From positions 3,472,001 through 3,536,000 of the forward strand of contig JAMSLZ010000002.1 in the NCBI GenBank assembly GCA_026027325.1: a stretch of DNA of 64,000 nucleotides, in the 5' to 3' direction. Position numbers and translations under genes: made by a program. Source of the stretch: Actinomucor elegans (taxonomy: Eukaryota; Mucoromycota; Mucoromycetes; Mucorales; Mucoraceae). The notes under the pieces are model-generated. The model was not told where the DNA came from, searched no databases, and worked only from the letters and a program-made list of their open reading frames with translations. Position 1 is the first letter of the stretch; the number at the start of each line of letters is the position of its first letter. Below are positions 52,167 through 62,781 of this stretch, in pieces.

Positions 52167-52241
52167 TAATGATCTATAGATCTCTCGACTGACTCTGGTT
52201 GAACATTTCATCTGGTAAGCGATACATACTCATGCTGAACT
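52167..52241 (-). repeat. dispersed short repeat (DSR) copy 12, near-complete
   Basis: Reverse complement runs GTTCAGCATGAGTATGTATC, CCAGATGAAATGTTCAACCA and CGAGAGATCTATAGATCATT. The 3' palindromic block matches copy 10 closely. Confidence 0.65.
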
Positions 52242-53636
52242 ACAACATCTAGTAGAGCCTTTGTTAAGTGGTAGATTTCATTATTAGGATTGCTTGGATT
52301 TTATTCTGTAGAACAGAGGTTTTCGTGCTGTTTGTGCCCCACACATATTAATCTAAACTTTGGTTAGATCAACGTTAATATTTTATTTAAAAAAGGCCAC
52401 AGTGGACGCACAGCGTTAATTAGTTTCATCTTTATTATCCAAGCTAAGTCAAAGAGAAGGGTAAAAATGCAAGGAAGGTATAAAGACCCGATGAGAATTA
52501 ACGGTTAGTTGTGGGATCAGACTTTGATGAAACTACCATTATTTGTCATACTCCAAAACTCCAATTGACACACTATGGGTTTATTAACGCAAAAACCTCT
52601 TAATGAAACGAGGAGAAATGGGAGGCTATACTTTGAGCAGTAATTATAGGAGACAAGACATTTGCTCTAGTTAAAAGCATATCTATACAAGACTAACTGT
52701 ACTAAAGTATCATATTTATTACACGTTTATAGTGCTTGCCACTGTCATATTTACAAAGTGTCATAAGCCAAGAGACCCTGAATGGACATTTAATTGCATG
52801 AACTCGGTCTGATCTTATCCGACAAGGGACATTTCGTATATAGTAAGCAAAAGATGCTAGGATGTAAGCACGGTGATGCGGTTTCATTGTGGCAAATAAT
52901 CCTAAATATGTGAATAAGCACCGGGTTTAACACGCGACAATGCAAGATCTTTCGATGTTTAATAGTTCACTGCTGAAATCTAGCTAGTTACGCCTATGAA
53001 GTTCTACCATTTCAACATACAGCGAAAATAGTATCCACGCCAATATTCTACAATAAATGCAGAATATTAGTTTTGCAAGCAAAGCTTATTATAAGCTCCT
53101 ATACAGGGAGGACCAGGATAGCTCCAATTTAAATAGGAGCTATATTACACATCTTACGAATCGGTCGATTAATGACTAGTAATAATTATACAGTTACACA
53201 TATTTTTGCAAGTGCAATTGATACCAGTTTTCATTTGACGAATATTGAAAGAATCATACTTGATTAACCAACTGGGTGAAGACCAATCACAGTAGATGGT
53301 GGACTTGATGTATCAGGTCCAAATAATTATATCTATATACTGACTTAGAATATCAAGATACCTTGTCTGTTTGAACTTGGCGGGAAAGCAATGATTAATG
53401 TAGTTGCACATCCATTCGTTTCTGATCTTAGGGATATACGAACTACACTAGGAAGTTTTGTAAGTTAACCTTATAAAGAGTTATATTCCCATTTTCATAG
53501 TTTAATAGTCTACAACGGGATTTGCAGCACGAGTTTCGCTGTGACACTGCAACAATAAATAAATGTATAAATTCTACTTTTTCAGATTGTTGTTCTTGAT
53601 ATCATCCCTCTCACATACACAGTCCTTATACTAAAC

Positions 53637-54432
53637 ATGAAGCTCATCGCAATCTCTTTCCTAGTTGCTTTGTTTTTGACCCAGGTCCTTGCGAAACCTG
53701 CCGAAGGATGCCTTCAAAACTATACGAGTAACCATTATTCTCGATCTGATGAACTTCACTGTTCTTATGTTATTTGTTTCATCTTGTAGTTGCTGCTACC
53801 GATAGCTGTTTCTCTGTTGCTGCTCAGTTCAAGATTACAGAAGCCGAATTTTACGCTATGGTAGGTGAAAGCAATTACTTTCATGGATAATTGAACTTAA
53901 AAAAATGTATTTATCATAGAATCCCGGGCTTCATCATAGTGTTCGACACGTAAGCTTTATTGTTTAAGCGCAATGTTATTATTTACAAAATAATTGAGAC
54001 AACTGATATGAAAATAGGACTGTGATAACCTCGACACCGGTAAACCCTTCTGTGTCTGTATGAAAGAACCTTGTGTAAGTACTCAGCCTATCTAGTCATC
54101 CGTATGCGATACTAATATCTTGATAACAGGCTGTAGCATCAGTTCCTGCTGCTCCATCTGCCGTTCCATCCGAAGCTAACTCTACTGTTCCAGCAGCAAC
54201 TGCTGTTCCTTCAGGTGAATCTTCTGCTTCTGCATCTCCTTCTACTGTTTTATTTTCAACAGCCAGTGGGAATGCCCCAGTCAACGCTCAATCTAACTTA
54301 ACTTCTTCTAATGGTCTTCCTACTGCTTCACCTTCCACTGCTAAAACAGGTAACTCGGCTTCTTCATTGAATACAGCATTTGGTGCCATTACCATTGGCC
54401 TTACTCTGGCAATTACCACTGTTTTACTTTAA
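53637..54432 (+). CDS. secreted LysM-domain protein with probable GPI anchor
   Basis: Cell-surface carbohydrate-binding protein (LysM typically binds chitin or peptidoglycan GlcNAc). Five exons with four short introns. A signal peptide (MKLIAISFLVALFLTQVLA) is followed by one LysM module: GCLQNYTIAATDSCFSVAAQ, FKITEAEFYAMNPGLHHSVR, CDNLDTGKPFCVC (Cys positions and the TxxDSCFSxAxxF...NPxL signature). A Ser/Thr/Ala/Pro-rich stalk then leads to a hydrophobic C-terminal tail (FGAITIGLTLAITTVLL) preceded by small residues, as in GPI-anchored proteins. About 180 residues. It sits alone in a gene-poor stretch. A possible role in wall organisation or in chitin masking during host contact is inference only. 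Confidence 0.85.
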
Positions 54433-54646
54433 AATGCATAATGTGATAATAATACGCAATACAACTTTAGATCCTTTTCATTTATCCTCCTAAGTGATCC
54501 TCTTTTGTTCCTGATCTTGCTCTCTATGCTCGAACTATTACTTAACAATACTTTGGCCCAATAGATGTCTCTCCTTTGGATTCCTCTCCTAATCTTTAGT
54601 ATAATAAATCACAATATTTTATATATACTTGTATTATCATGTTTAT

Positions 54647-55606
54647 TTATTGAACTGAGCCATCCATTGCATTGTTTGCACCAGGGATTTTATGATCCGC
54701 AGGATTAGCATTGGCTTCATATACTGAAAGGCAATTGTTTGATTAGTTTATGTTAATTAAAACTCATTCTCTATTTACCTGTAATAATAGGATCGCGTTT
54801 AACCTAGTATATATATATATATATATAAAAGAGAGAGAGAGAGAAAGAGAGAAAATGCTTAGATTCGTACGTGATTTTCTTCAGTATATATTCGCTTACC
54901 TCCGTCCATTCTCCTTTGAAACCAATATAGCGAATGATGCTTGTATCTTCTCCAAAATTTTCTGGGAAATACAAAGTAATGCTTCTTACATTGGAAAATT
55001 TGGTGATCTTGGTGCTGTACTCAATTACATCGTTTGACCCTTCAACAAGTTCAAACACCTGTGTAGGCGTATAGCTTTCCGCTACATCAAAATCAACATC
55101 ATCACGATTAATAAATCTGTTAAATAGAGTTAGCGAGAGTTACATAGATTAATATATACAAGGCCTTACACTTTCATCTTTGAAGGAGCAAAATCGGTTC
55201 TATCAGTACGAAGGCAAATGGATCGTAGCTTGACGCTTCCGGTGAAACTATAATGGCGCATTATTTTATCAGTCACCCAAGAAAACCAGTTCAGACTTTT
55301 TTTTTTTTTTTTTTGACTTACGGGACAAAGACAATCAACTGTTCATCAGCGTCACTTTGTAAATACTATTGATAGTTTTCGTTAACACTTATTTCATTGT
55401 TAGTTAGTTAGTTAGTTGAGCTGTACCTTTGAATCATCCATTCTTTCATTCCAAGGCCGAATAACCTTTTTGCCGCTATCCGGCACAGACTCATTTAGAC
55501 AGTTTACATTATCAATATCGATTTTTGAGTAGAGTAAGAATTGTTCACCAGATTCAGGCAAATCGTCATGATCATGGTCACAATGTTCGTCGTGGCAGTG
55601 GCTCAT
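54647..55606 (-). CDS. PITH-domain protein (PITHD1 homologue)
   Basis: Proteasome-interacting thioredoxin C-terminal (PITH) domain protein. About five exons. It starts with a His/Asp-rich, possibly metal-binding segment (MSHCHDEHCDHDHDDLPESG), then LLYSKIDIDNVNCLNESVPD, KVIRPWNERMDDSK, YLQSDADEQLIVFVPFTGSV, KLRSICLRTD, VFELVEGSNDVIEYSTKITK, FSNVRSITLYFPENFGED and IIRYIGFKGEW. The tail is VYEANANPADHKIPG, typical of PITHD1. Introns contain (TA)n with a GA-rich repeat (about 54807-54855), T18 (about 55297) and TTAG repeats (55401-55418). Convergent with the LysM gene (214 bp apart). Confidence 0.93.
54806..54856. repeat. (TA)n and (GA)n microsatellite in PITHD1 intron
   Basis: A run of TATATATATA directly followed by AAAGAGAGAGAGAGAGAAAG. 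It falls between two exons of the minus-strand gene, so short ORFs crossing it are artefacts. Confidence 0.9.
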
Positions 55607-57449
55607 ATTTATTTCAAGTAAAGGCAATTGAAGGAAAAAAGAACTATGCGTCTGAGAAATCCAATTTTCAAGCAACAAACCCGTCCAGTTTATTCTAGAA
55701 AGTTTCTCGTTCGTTCAAGTGATAACACTGGCATAACTCAAAAAATACCATTAAAACGAGTTTTTTGGGCTGAGCAAGCAAAACACTACATAATACTTTT
55801 GATATTTTATGTAATGGCTTATTAAATCAATTTTTAAGAGCTCTATAGTGTTTATTCATATTCATATCATATATATTCCCTCTGTAGTGTCTGCAAATAA
55901 TCTTTTCATGAAGTAGGGTTGATAGATATCGATTTTCTTCAATTGTCGGAGATTGATTAATGGAAGCCAAGGCTTTTTTTTATGATAAAACTCTTACATA
56001 ATAATGCCATCGCATCTAAATCAACAGTATAAAACTTTGAAGTAACTAAACTTCAAAGGGTTTTGCTCATTGGTGTACAACTTGTAAATGTAAGTTATTA
56101 ACTGAAACGGGCGTCATAGGTTGCAATGGTGTAGCGCTTTTATCCTTTGGAGTAATATTTTTATTTCTTTTGAAACTCTATACCACTATATAAAGAATCA
56201 AAGTTTCTGTAAGTTGCATAAAAGATTTGAAGCCCAAACTTACATATATGGCCTTGCAAAATGTGATTATTTTTTTGGGCTGAATTAATTGTTATTTATT
56301 TTATTTTTCAATCAAATGTCACATTTGACAAGTAGTTCATATTCAGAATAAGTAATTACATTTGTCAAGTTTGGCAATGCTTTTCAAGCTATTCGATAGT
56401 TATCGAGCATTTGAGAAGTGAAAAGAAAAAATAAAGAGAAGGAAAATCTATGCATAAGAATATTACGGAAAATGCAGTGTTTTGGTCATAATGATAGCAT
56501 CGTATCGCTGAATAAAGAACAAGTGGGGCTTATACATCCTAGATTGAAGAGGAAATAGCCACTTATGAATGATATATATCAAACACAATGTGTTAATCTT
56601 TACCTATTTCCTGGTATTCAGACCTTAATGTCTTTTTATATTGTACTCTTGCAATTCATGACTTTACGAATCTTTGTCCAAGGAATTTTTTGACAACAAT
56701 CCACTATCCAATGAAATCAGTTATAAAATCACCCATCACCCAATAGGAAAGCCTATAGAAACCGTAATGCATTATTCCATCTCATCGTAAACTTTAGAGT
56801 TCCTCTAGGTACAGTCTTTCAAAACAATGCGTTAATATCCATGCGATAATAGGTTTGCCATGACTCTTCGGGTCAAATTGTACCCGATATCAGTGATTCT
56901 ACCTTAATAAAGATGACCTTGGTTACTGGCACATTATTGATGTCTTGAATCGATGACTGTATCATACAAGTCTTTTTTTTTAAAAAAAAAAAAAAAAAAA
57001 AAAAGGTGTTTGCCTACTTGTGTTTACATTTCTGAAGAAAGCTCCTATAGTTGCTTCTTGGATATACTAACGTCGTTGGTTATAATCGTTTACTTATCAT
57101 GACTTTACTAGTGGGACTGCTCTGTCCTTATTTTTCTTTCGGTATATTCTACGCACCGTCTTTCGAGTACGGATGTATGTATTGGATATTTCTTCTCAGG
57201 GCTTATTATCTATTGGAGCTTTAGTTTTATTTTAATTTTTAACAAGAATGTACATATTTTTCTGATAGATGACCATCATGATTTTATTGTTTAAAGAAAA
57301 ATGACAACATTTTGTTTGGTTCAATCCAATAATAACAACACATTATTTTCAATAACTCCTTGTTATTATGTAAAAGGTTTTATGTTTTTGTAAGCATCAT
57401 GAGAATATTTCTAGATACGGTGTAAGTTACTTGTATTTTGAGTTAAACT

Positions 57450-57482
<33 letters not shown>

Positions 57483-58029
57483 GCACTAAGGAAGAGGATC
57501 GCAACCAAGGTTCGATGTCATTACTGGGAGAATTAAACTAGTAGCTTCCTCGATCCCAATTTAAAGTTGTATTTGATAAACAGTATACATCTACAATAAA
57601 TCACAACATCATCAAATAGAATCATCATTCTACTGAAATGAAACAAAAACATTACAATTTAGCCATAGGGAGTAAAAGACATCCTTTTCATGTAAACTTA
57701 GCTCTAGTAATGATCTGTAGATTTTTTTTGACCGATCTCGATTTAATGTCACATCTGATTAGCTGTCCATGTTCGAGCAAATTACTAGAATCACTATAGC
57801 CTTTATTTGATTATAATGAATATATCAAATAATGGCAATGAGAAGTAAATGACTTGTACTTTATTACTGTTTGCCATAATGTTTCGATTCTTGCGATCAA
57901 TTAGAGTCCAATATTGAAAAGAAAGTACTGCAACTATTAACCTATCTATTTCACTTTAGTGGAACGACTAGATGTAAAAACATGTCCTATTTACTCTTTA
58001 TTGATTCAGTTACGTATTGATTGTGCCTA
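55607..58029. other. 2.4-kb gene-free region with poly(A)/(T) tracts
   Basis: No gene supported. Contains T9A23 at 56973-57004, T30 at 57452-57481 and a minus-oriented DSR copy (57707-57780). A 65-codon plus-strand ORF at 55628 overlaps the PITHD1 upstream region and has no motif. Confidence 0.5.
57707..57780 (-). repeat. dispersed short repeat (DSR) copy 13, near-complete
   Basis: Reverse complement runs TTGCTCGAACATGGACAGCT, AATCAGATGTGACATTAAAT, CGAGATCGGTC, then an A-run and CTACAGATCATTACTAGAG. The core AGATGTGACATT is identical to copy 10. Confidence 0.7.
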
Positions 58030-58899
58030 TTAAACGGTGGTATTATTATCAATAGAGTTTGGTATATCTGTAGATTCCGATATATCTGCAGTATTAGCTA
58101 TATCTTTTAAATTTGCCAGACGAACCACCATCACTATTCCATCATATGTACAACTAACGACTGCTTCAACTTGGACATGTCTATCTCCTGGTTTGAGCCA
58201 TTTAAATCGTAATCGACTAATCAAATCGCACGATTTTGATAGCTCTAATTGTTTCATTACAGCAAGCTTATCTTTTGGTGCTACATAACTGAATAAGGAT
58301 TGTCCAATACATTCAAATTGATCGACTTCAACAAGATCTTCGCACATTTTTGTAGCAAATACAATAATGGATTCAGAGGTATACCTATTTATGAATAAAC
58401 AAAAGCGAGGCTCTCGTTGGGTGGCGGTGAGCTTGTTGGATATATCCCAAGGATACTCGCTAGCCATCAAGTTCTTCATCTTTTCTTGAGAGTTATTCCA
58501 AGCACCAGATAATCGGAGAACACCATTCTTATCTACAGTGAATGCCTCATCAGCCGAATTTATTCTCATTTTATGCTTGATACTGTCGGGCGATACTACT
58601 GCAAAATTTGTACATATGATAACGTCGTAGCAGTAGTGCACTATTGAGTCGCAATGAACATAATGACCGTCTTTATGGAGACATTGGTAATAAACAATGC
58701 TGGACATGTGCTCGTCTTTGACATTAGAAGTATGAACTACATTCAATGCTTCTCTTTCATCGGGATGAGTTATTTCGAAGCCCCCTCTACCGACCAACTC
58801 TTCTGGCGTGAATCCCAGCACGTCTTGTACACTTTCGGATACAAACAAAAAGTTTGCCCTGGGGGTTAAGTCATAAATTGCAATATAATTGATTTCCAT
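58030..58899 (-). CDS. PAS-domain protein (white-collar-1-like, without photoactive cysteine or zinc finger)
   Basis: Intronless frame of 289 residues. The N-terminal PAS domain reads MEINYIAIYDLTPRANFLFV, SESVQDVLGFTPEELVGRGG and FEITHPDEREALNVV, with YYQCLHKDGHYVHCDSIVHY as the later strands. A second PAS-like module lies around residues 165-270 (RFCLFINRYTSESIIVFATK, QFECIGQSLFSYVAPKDKLA, LRFKWLKPGDRHVQVEAVVS). The tail is Ser/Thr/Asn-rich. The LOV signature NCRFLQ is absent, so flavin photochemistry is unlikely. There is no GATA finger or kinase. It may be a sensor or adaptor; ligand unknown. The region upstream of the start is A/G-rich, and a 19-bp tandem repeat lies at 59044-59095. Decayed relatives lie 3 kb away. 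Confidence 0.8.
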   Translation of the reverse strand: MEINYIAIYDLTPRANFLFVSESVQDVLGFTPEELVGRGGFEITHPDEREALNVVHTSNVKDEHMSSIVYYQCLHKDGHYVHCDSIVHYCYDVIICTNFAVVSPDSIKHKMRINSADEAFTVDKNGVLRLSGAWNNSQEKMKNLMASEYPWDISNKLTATQREPRFCLFINRYTSESIIVFATKMCEDLVEVDQFECIGQSLFSYVAPKDKLAVMKQLELSKSCDLISRLRFKWLKPGDRHVQVEAVVSCTYDGIVMVVRLANLKDIANTADISESTDIPNSIDNNTTV

Positions 58900-59043
58900 G
58901 ATATATTAAGAAAAAAAAAGAGCGTTTGCAAGAAAGAAAAAAAGAGGAGCTTTTTCGGCTTTTTTATACTGCTTTCAAGCTCCAAGTTTCAAAGTAAAAA
59001 TAAAAATAAAAAAAAAAGACCCTTATGCTTTTAATTTTTTTTT

Positions 59044-59095
59044 AGGTTAGTGGGATGGCTTATTGCAAGTGGGATGGCTTATTGCAAGTGGGATC
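59044..59095. repeat. 19-bp tandem repeat, about 2.5 units
   Basis: AGTGGGATGGCTTATTGCA occurs twice in direct succession followed by AGTGGGATCGCATTA. It lies about 150-190 bp upstream of the PAS gene start and could be a promoter element, but only position suggests that. Confidence 0.8.
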
Positions 59096-59149
59096 GCATT
59101 AGACCTTTCCAAGCGAATAGCGCTTTTGTTTGAATCAAAAGATGGTTTT

Positions 59150-59290
59150 CAAGTGACACAATCAAGTGTTTCTCATCCAGTTGAAGTCCATCATCGATCT
59201 GGTTTGATTGTGTAAATATTTAGACTTTATATGCAACTCAGTCTCACTAGATTTTGCTGTTTACACATCAACGTAAATCATGAGATGAAA
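59150..59290. repeat. reference copy of PAS-upstream duplicated segment
   Basis: This stretch (CATCCAGTTGAAGTCCATCA ... TTTGATTGTGTAAATATTTA) recurs in direct orientation at 61650-61800 and inverted at 62551-62635. Confidence 0.65.
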
Positions 59291-59666
59291 TAGTCGTTTC
59301 TTTATCTTTAAGAACATTAAAATTCAAATCTTTCAAACACAAACCATTTTTTTATAACAAATTATGTTCGGCAAGTCATTTCCGCGACATTTCCCCTTAG
59401 TTTTTGCACAAAAATGTTCCAAATACTTCTGAATATATCCCAATTACTCGAAGGGAGTGTGAGCTTTGGGCGCTGCTATTTCCTTTATAAGATGTGCATT
59501 GACTTTCTTGTTACATAACCAACCTGTAGATAACCTTTCGGCCTAGTGTGTAAATAAAAAAAAAGTAGGAAGATGGATGTTATTTCAAACTTATATAGTG
59601 TACTATTATTCTATTACTAGTATACTACTTTTATTTTATTTTAACTCAATAAAGTTTTTAGCACAT

Positions 59667-59746
59667 GTAGCTCTTTATTCTGAGCATACATCGAATGGAA
59701 CATTGTACCAAGAACGATCGAGAGATCTAATAAATCTATAGATCTA
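59667..59746 (+). repeat. dispersed short repeat (DSR) copy 14
   Basis: Reads TAGCTCTTTATTCTGAGCAT, CGAATGGAACATTGTACCAA, then CGATCGAGAGATCTAATAAA and TCTATAGATCTA. The 3' palindromic block is present with a small insertion. Confidence 0.55.
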
Positions 59747-59832
59747 CTTTTTTCGAAATGTATTCAAACTACTACTAATTACTAACAGTATAACATACTT
59801 GAAGTATTTTGGCTGAATAAAGCTTATAGTAG

Positions 59833-59909
59833 ATGGAACACTTTATTTTAAACTTGGATTACTAATCAAGTGCGATCTTCAACATTGATCAATCAAACGA
59901 TTTAGACAC
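59833..59909 (+). repeat. dispersed short repeat (DSR) copy 15
   Basis: Reads TGGAACACTTTATTTTAAAC, TACTAATCAAGTGCGATCTT and CAACATTGATCAATCAAACG. Good 5' and core match; the 3' palindrome is lost. Confidence 0.5.
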
Positions 59910-60277
59910 ATACTTTCCCTAGGGGAAACACATGATTCAAACACCGTCATGCATTGTACATGGAGCAAACGACATTTTATAAACATGCTGCATAGAAAAT
60001 ATAGGTCGAATATTGCCAGTAATACTGATACATATGTTAGTTAAAAAAAACTAGGTTACTTTTGATCGTATTTGAAAAAAAAAATGAATTCTATGGACTC
60101 CAAATATCATTTCTGTGTATCAACACTTTTATCCCAATTAAGTCCATTCCAGGTCTCTATGCGACCATCAAAGGTGTGTAGGTACTAATTATTACCCACA
60201 AACAATTAACCTATTACTGGAAAACAATCAAACATATGTTATTGCATTTCCGATCTTCTTTTTGAAAGTGTTCAAAC

Positions 60278-60559
60278 GTGGTTCACAATAGAGCTATGTT
60301 TGATGCACCTCAAACTATATTAGTCTATATTGGATCTTCGTACATAAAAAAAAAAGACGCAATTGATTGCTATGAGAAAATACAGGAGGGTAAATGCAAA
60401 GTAGTGGTTATGTTGCCATTTGAAATATCTCATATGACGATTATTCCGTGTTTGGATTCAACTACTGCGCCTACTAGAACTTTTTTTTATTTTTATTTTT
60501 ATTTTTTATTTAGCTTCAGTATAATGAATAAGTATGCTATACTGTCAGTTAGTGGTTAA
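60278..60559 (+). CDS. doubtful ORF, unknown
   Basis: 93 codons. The first 65 residues look protein-like (QTILVYIGSSYIKKKDAIDC, YEKIQEGKCKVVVMLPFEIS, HMTIIPCLDSTT). The remainder is T-run-encoded Phe/Tyr and not believable. It may be a fragment of a decayed gene. No family recognised. Confidence 0.25.
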   Translation: MVHNRAMFDAPQTILVYIGSSYIKKKDAIDCYEKIQEGKCKVVVMLPFEISHMTIIPCLDSTTAPTRTFFYFYFYFLFSFSIMNKYAILSVSG

Positions 60560-61189
60560 CAGTAAACTATATGCAGATTGGACTATAGCTATTGTTAATC
60601 AGTTGATTTAAATACTCTTACTTGAAAATATATAAATATAATATTAAAAAGTATTTGCCTGTTGAAATGCTCAAGATTATAGTAATTAGAGGATACTAGA
60701 CATAGGGTCAAATAGATTCCCTTATGAACAATGGTAGGCGTGGTAATTCATTACTTGATATCATGTTACAAATGATTATATTTGTTTGAAGGTTTTTGTT
60801 TGCATACCATGCCAAGCCAAGCATCTATGCAGCATTAGCCGACAACAAAGATTTATCAATACCAAGTACATATCCAATATGATCATTTCTCTATTACTAT
60901 TCTTTATCTCTATCAAACCTCTGCTAGTCCTGATCCTTTCCTTCTTGGTTTTTACGAATTACAGTTCAAGTTTGTCTCCATCAAGTCTTTATATAAACCT
61001 ATATGTAATCAAGTATCGACTCTAGAAAGCATAAAAGAGACACATTTTACTACCTTTTAATCCTCTATCAATCCTTGATCTAAATAAAACCTATGCACAG
61101 TTTTAAAAGTATTTTCTGTGTTTTCTAAACTATATCTATTCGCAACAATAGCTTTTTATTAGTTACGATGAAGTGATTAACCAAGCGAG

Positions 61190-61650
61190 CAACTATAACT
61201 AAACCATCATACATATACAACTAACAGCTGCTTCGACTTGAACTAGCTCGTTTCTAGGCTTGGCCTGGTCAAATTGTGTTCGATTTTAACAACTCAATCT
61301 GGTTTGTGCCACTGAGTTTATCTTTTGGGGTTATATTGCTGCATAGGGAATGTCTAGTACATTCAAATTGATCGACATTAAGATCTTTACACATTTTTGT
61401 AGCAAATACGATAATGTATTCAGAGATGTACCGGTTTATGAATAAACGGATGCAAGGCTCTCGTTTGGCAGCTGTAGATTCGACGATTATATTTTCAAAG
61501 AGAATCGTTTGATATCTCCTTCTCCACCCTTTTTTCTTGAGAATCATTCTAGTTACCGTACTCTAGCAGGGCACCGTATTTTCTAGTGATTAATTCTTCG
61601 TTAGTGGAACTCTTTTGAATCTTATGCTTGACAGCAAAACGATCGTTTCA
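61190..61650 (-). pseudogene. decayed, N-terminally truncated duplicate of the PAS-domain gene
   Basis: The minus-strand translation matches the C-terminal half of the PAS protein at 58030-58899: REPCIRLFINRYISEYIIVF against REPRFCLFINRYTSESIIVF, ATKMCKDLNVDQFEC against ATKMCEDLVEVDQFEC, TPKDKLSGTNQIELLKS against APKDKLAVMKQLELSKS, and VQVEAAVSC against VQVEAVVSC. Frameshifts and stops break it, and the first PAS domain is missing. The DNA beyond 61650 matches sequence upstream of the intact gene (59150-59290), so promoter-side sequence was duplicated too and the N-terminal coding part later deleted. Confidence 0.85.
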
Positions 61651-61800
61651 AGTTGCACAATCAGTCAAAGCCCCATCATCGATTTCGTTTGATTGTGTAA
61701 TTATTTATATCTTGTACACAACTCGCAGTTTCCAATAAGGTTTTACTGTTTACAAGTTGGGTAGGCTTTATCTTATGTAAATCATACGACAGATGATCAT
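61651..61800. repeat. second copy of PAS-upstream segment
   Basis: CCCCATCATCGATTTCGTTT, TGATTGTGTAATTATTTATA and GGTTTTACTGTTTACA parallel 59185-59270. Direct orientation relative to the intact copy. Confidence 0.65.
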
Positions 61801-62172
61801 GCAGGCCTTTTACTTCAATACATAGCTCTTCATTACTCAATGGAATGAATGCATGATCTTTACAACCCATCCATAAAATATCACATATTTAATATTTAGT
61901 TAAGTAAGAATCTTAGTAGGCACAATAGTTCTTTCTGATCGTGAACTAACTACCAGATATAATGTTAAAAGGGAATCCGTTGTGAAATAGGGAATAGTTA
62001 AAATGGCCCAATTTAGAAAAAAGAAGCCCAAGAGTATACCTTTAGACTCAAATTTCTGAATTTTGTGAAATGATGAATTGGTTAACTATCATATTTGATT
62101 ACCATAAACTTTACGAAATTTAAGTGTTTTCTGAAATGGAGCATCATTGGGATGCATATACGATAGTAAAAC

Positions 62173-62204
<32 letters not shown>

Positions 62205-62739
62205 GAGCCAATGACAAGTGCTGTCGTAAACTCTGTGCTTTGTATCTGAAATTATTATATGCAATCGTATCTCTATTTTGCTTGGGCATCCTTTTTTAAA
62301 ACTTGAGGTTCTATTTCTCAATGTTCTAAAGATATGTCTTCTTAGTAATAAAACGTACATGTGCATATATATACATAATGTCCGATATGCTATCGTGCAA
62401 TTGTTTGATGAAATAACTACGTAAGAAGCTGTTGTTTGTATCCATTATACCACCAACAAGAGCTCGGATACCCACTCATCTTATAGTTCAGTGAGTCCTG
62501 CTTATAAAGTATGAACCATGGCAATTTTTAAACGGCTTATAGATTCTAAATATTTACACAGCCAAGCCAAGCTCGATGATGGGATTTGAATCAACTATCA
62601 ACTGGATGAGAATATTTGATTGTGCTACCTGAATCTCTGTTTATAATAGCTTTGGAAAAGTCTAATGCGGGACGACACAACTCTAAACCAAGTGATTAAC
62701 GCAAGAAAAAGGAAAGTACAATCAGTATAGAGGCTAGGC

Positions 62740-62781
<42 letters not shown>

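Larger units (their letters stand above)
50371..53636. other. 3.3-kb gene-poor region rich in dispersed repeats
   Basis: No supported gene apart from a doubtful 62-codon ORF (50606-50794). Four DSR copies (51141, 51317, 51995, 52167) in both orientations lie within 1.1 kb. Otherwise AT-rich and featureless. Confidence 0.5.
58900..61189. other. gene-poor region upstream of the PAS gene
   Basis: Contains the 19-bp tandem repeat (59044-59095), the ancestral copy of a segment duplicated at 61650-61800 and inverted at 62551-62635, and two DSR copies (59667, 59833). A small ORF at 60278-60559 is listed separately. Nothing else is supported. Confidence 0.45.

Noticed and set aside
61676..61870. Minus-strand 64-codon ORF MGCKDHAFIPLSNEELCIEV
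   Set aside because: It overlies the duplicated PAS-upstream segment, and the parallel copy at 59150-59290 does not keep the frame open, so it is probably chance.
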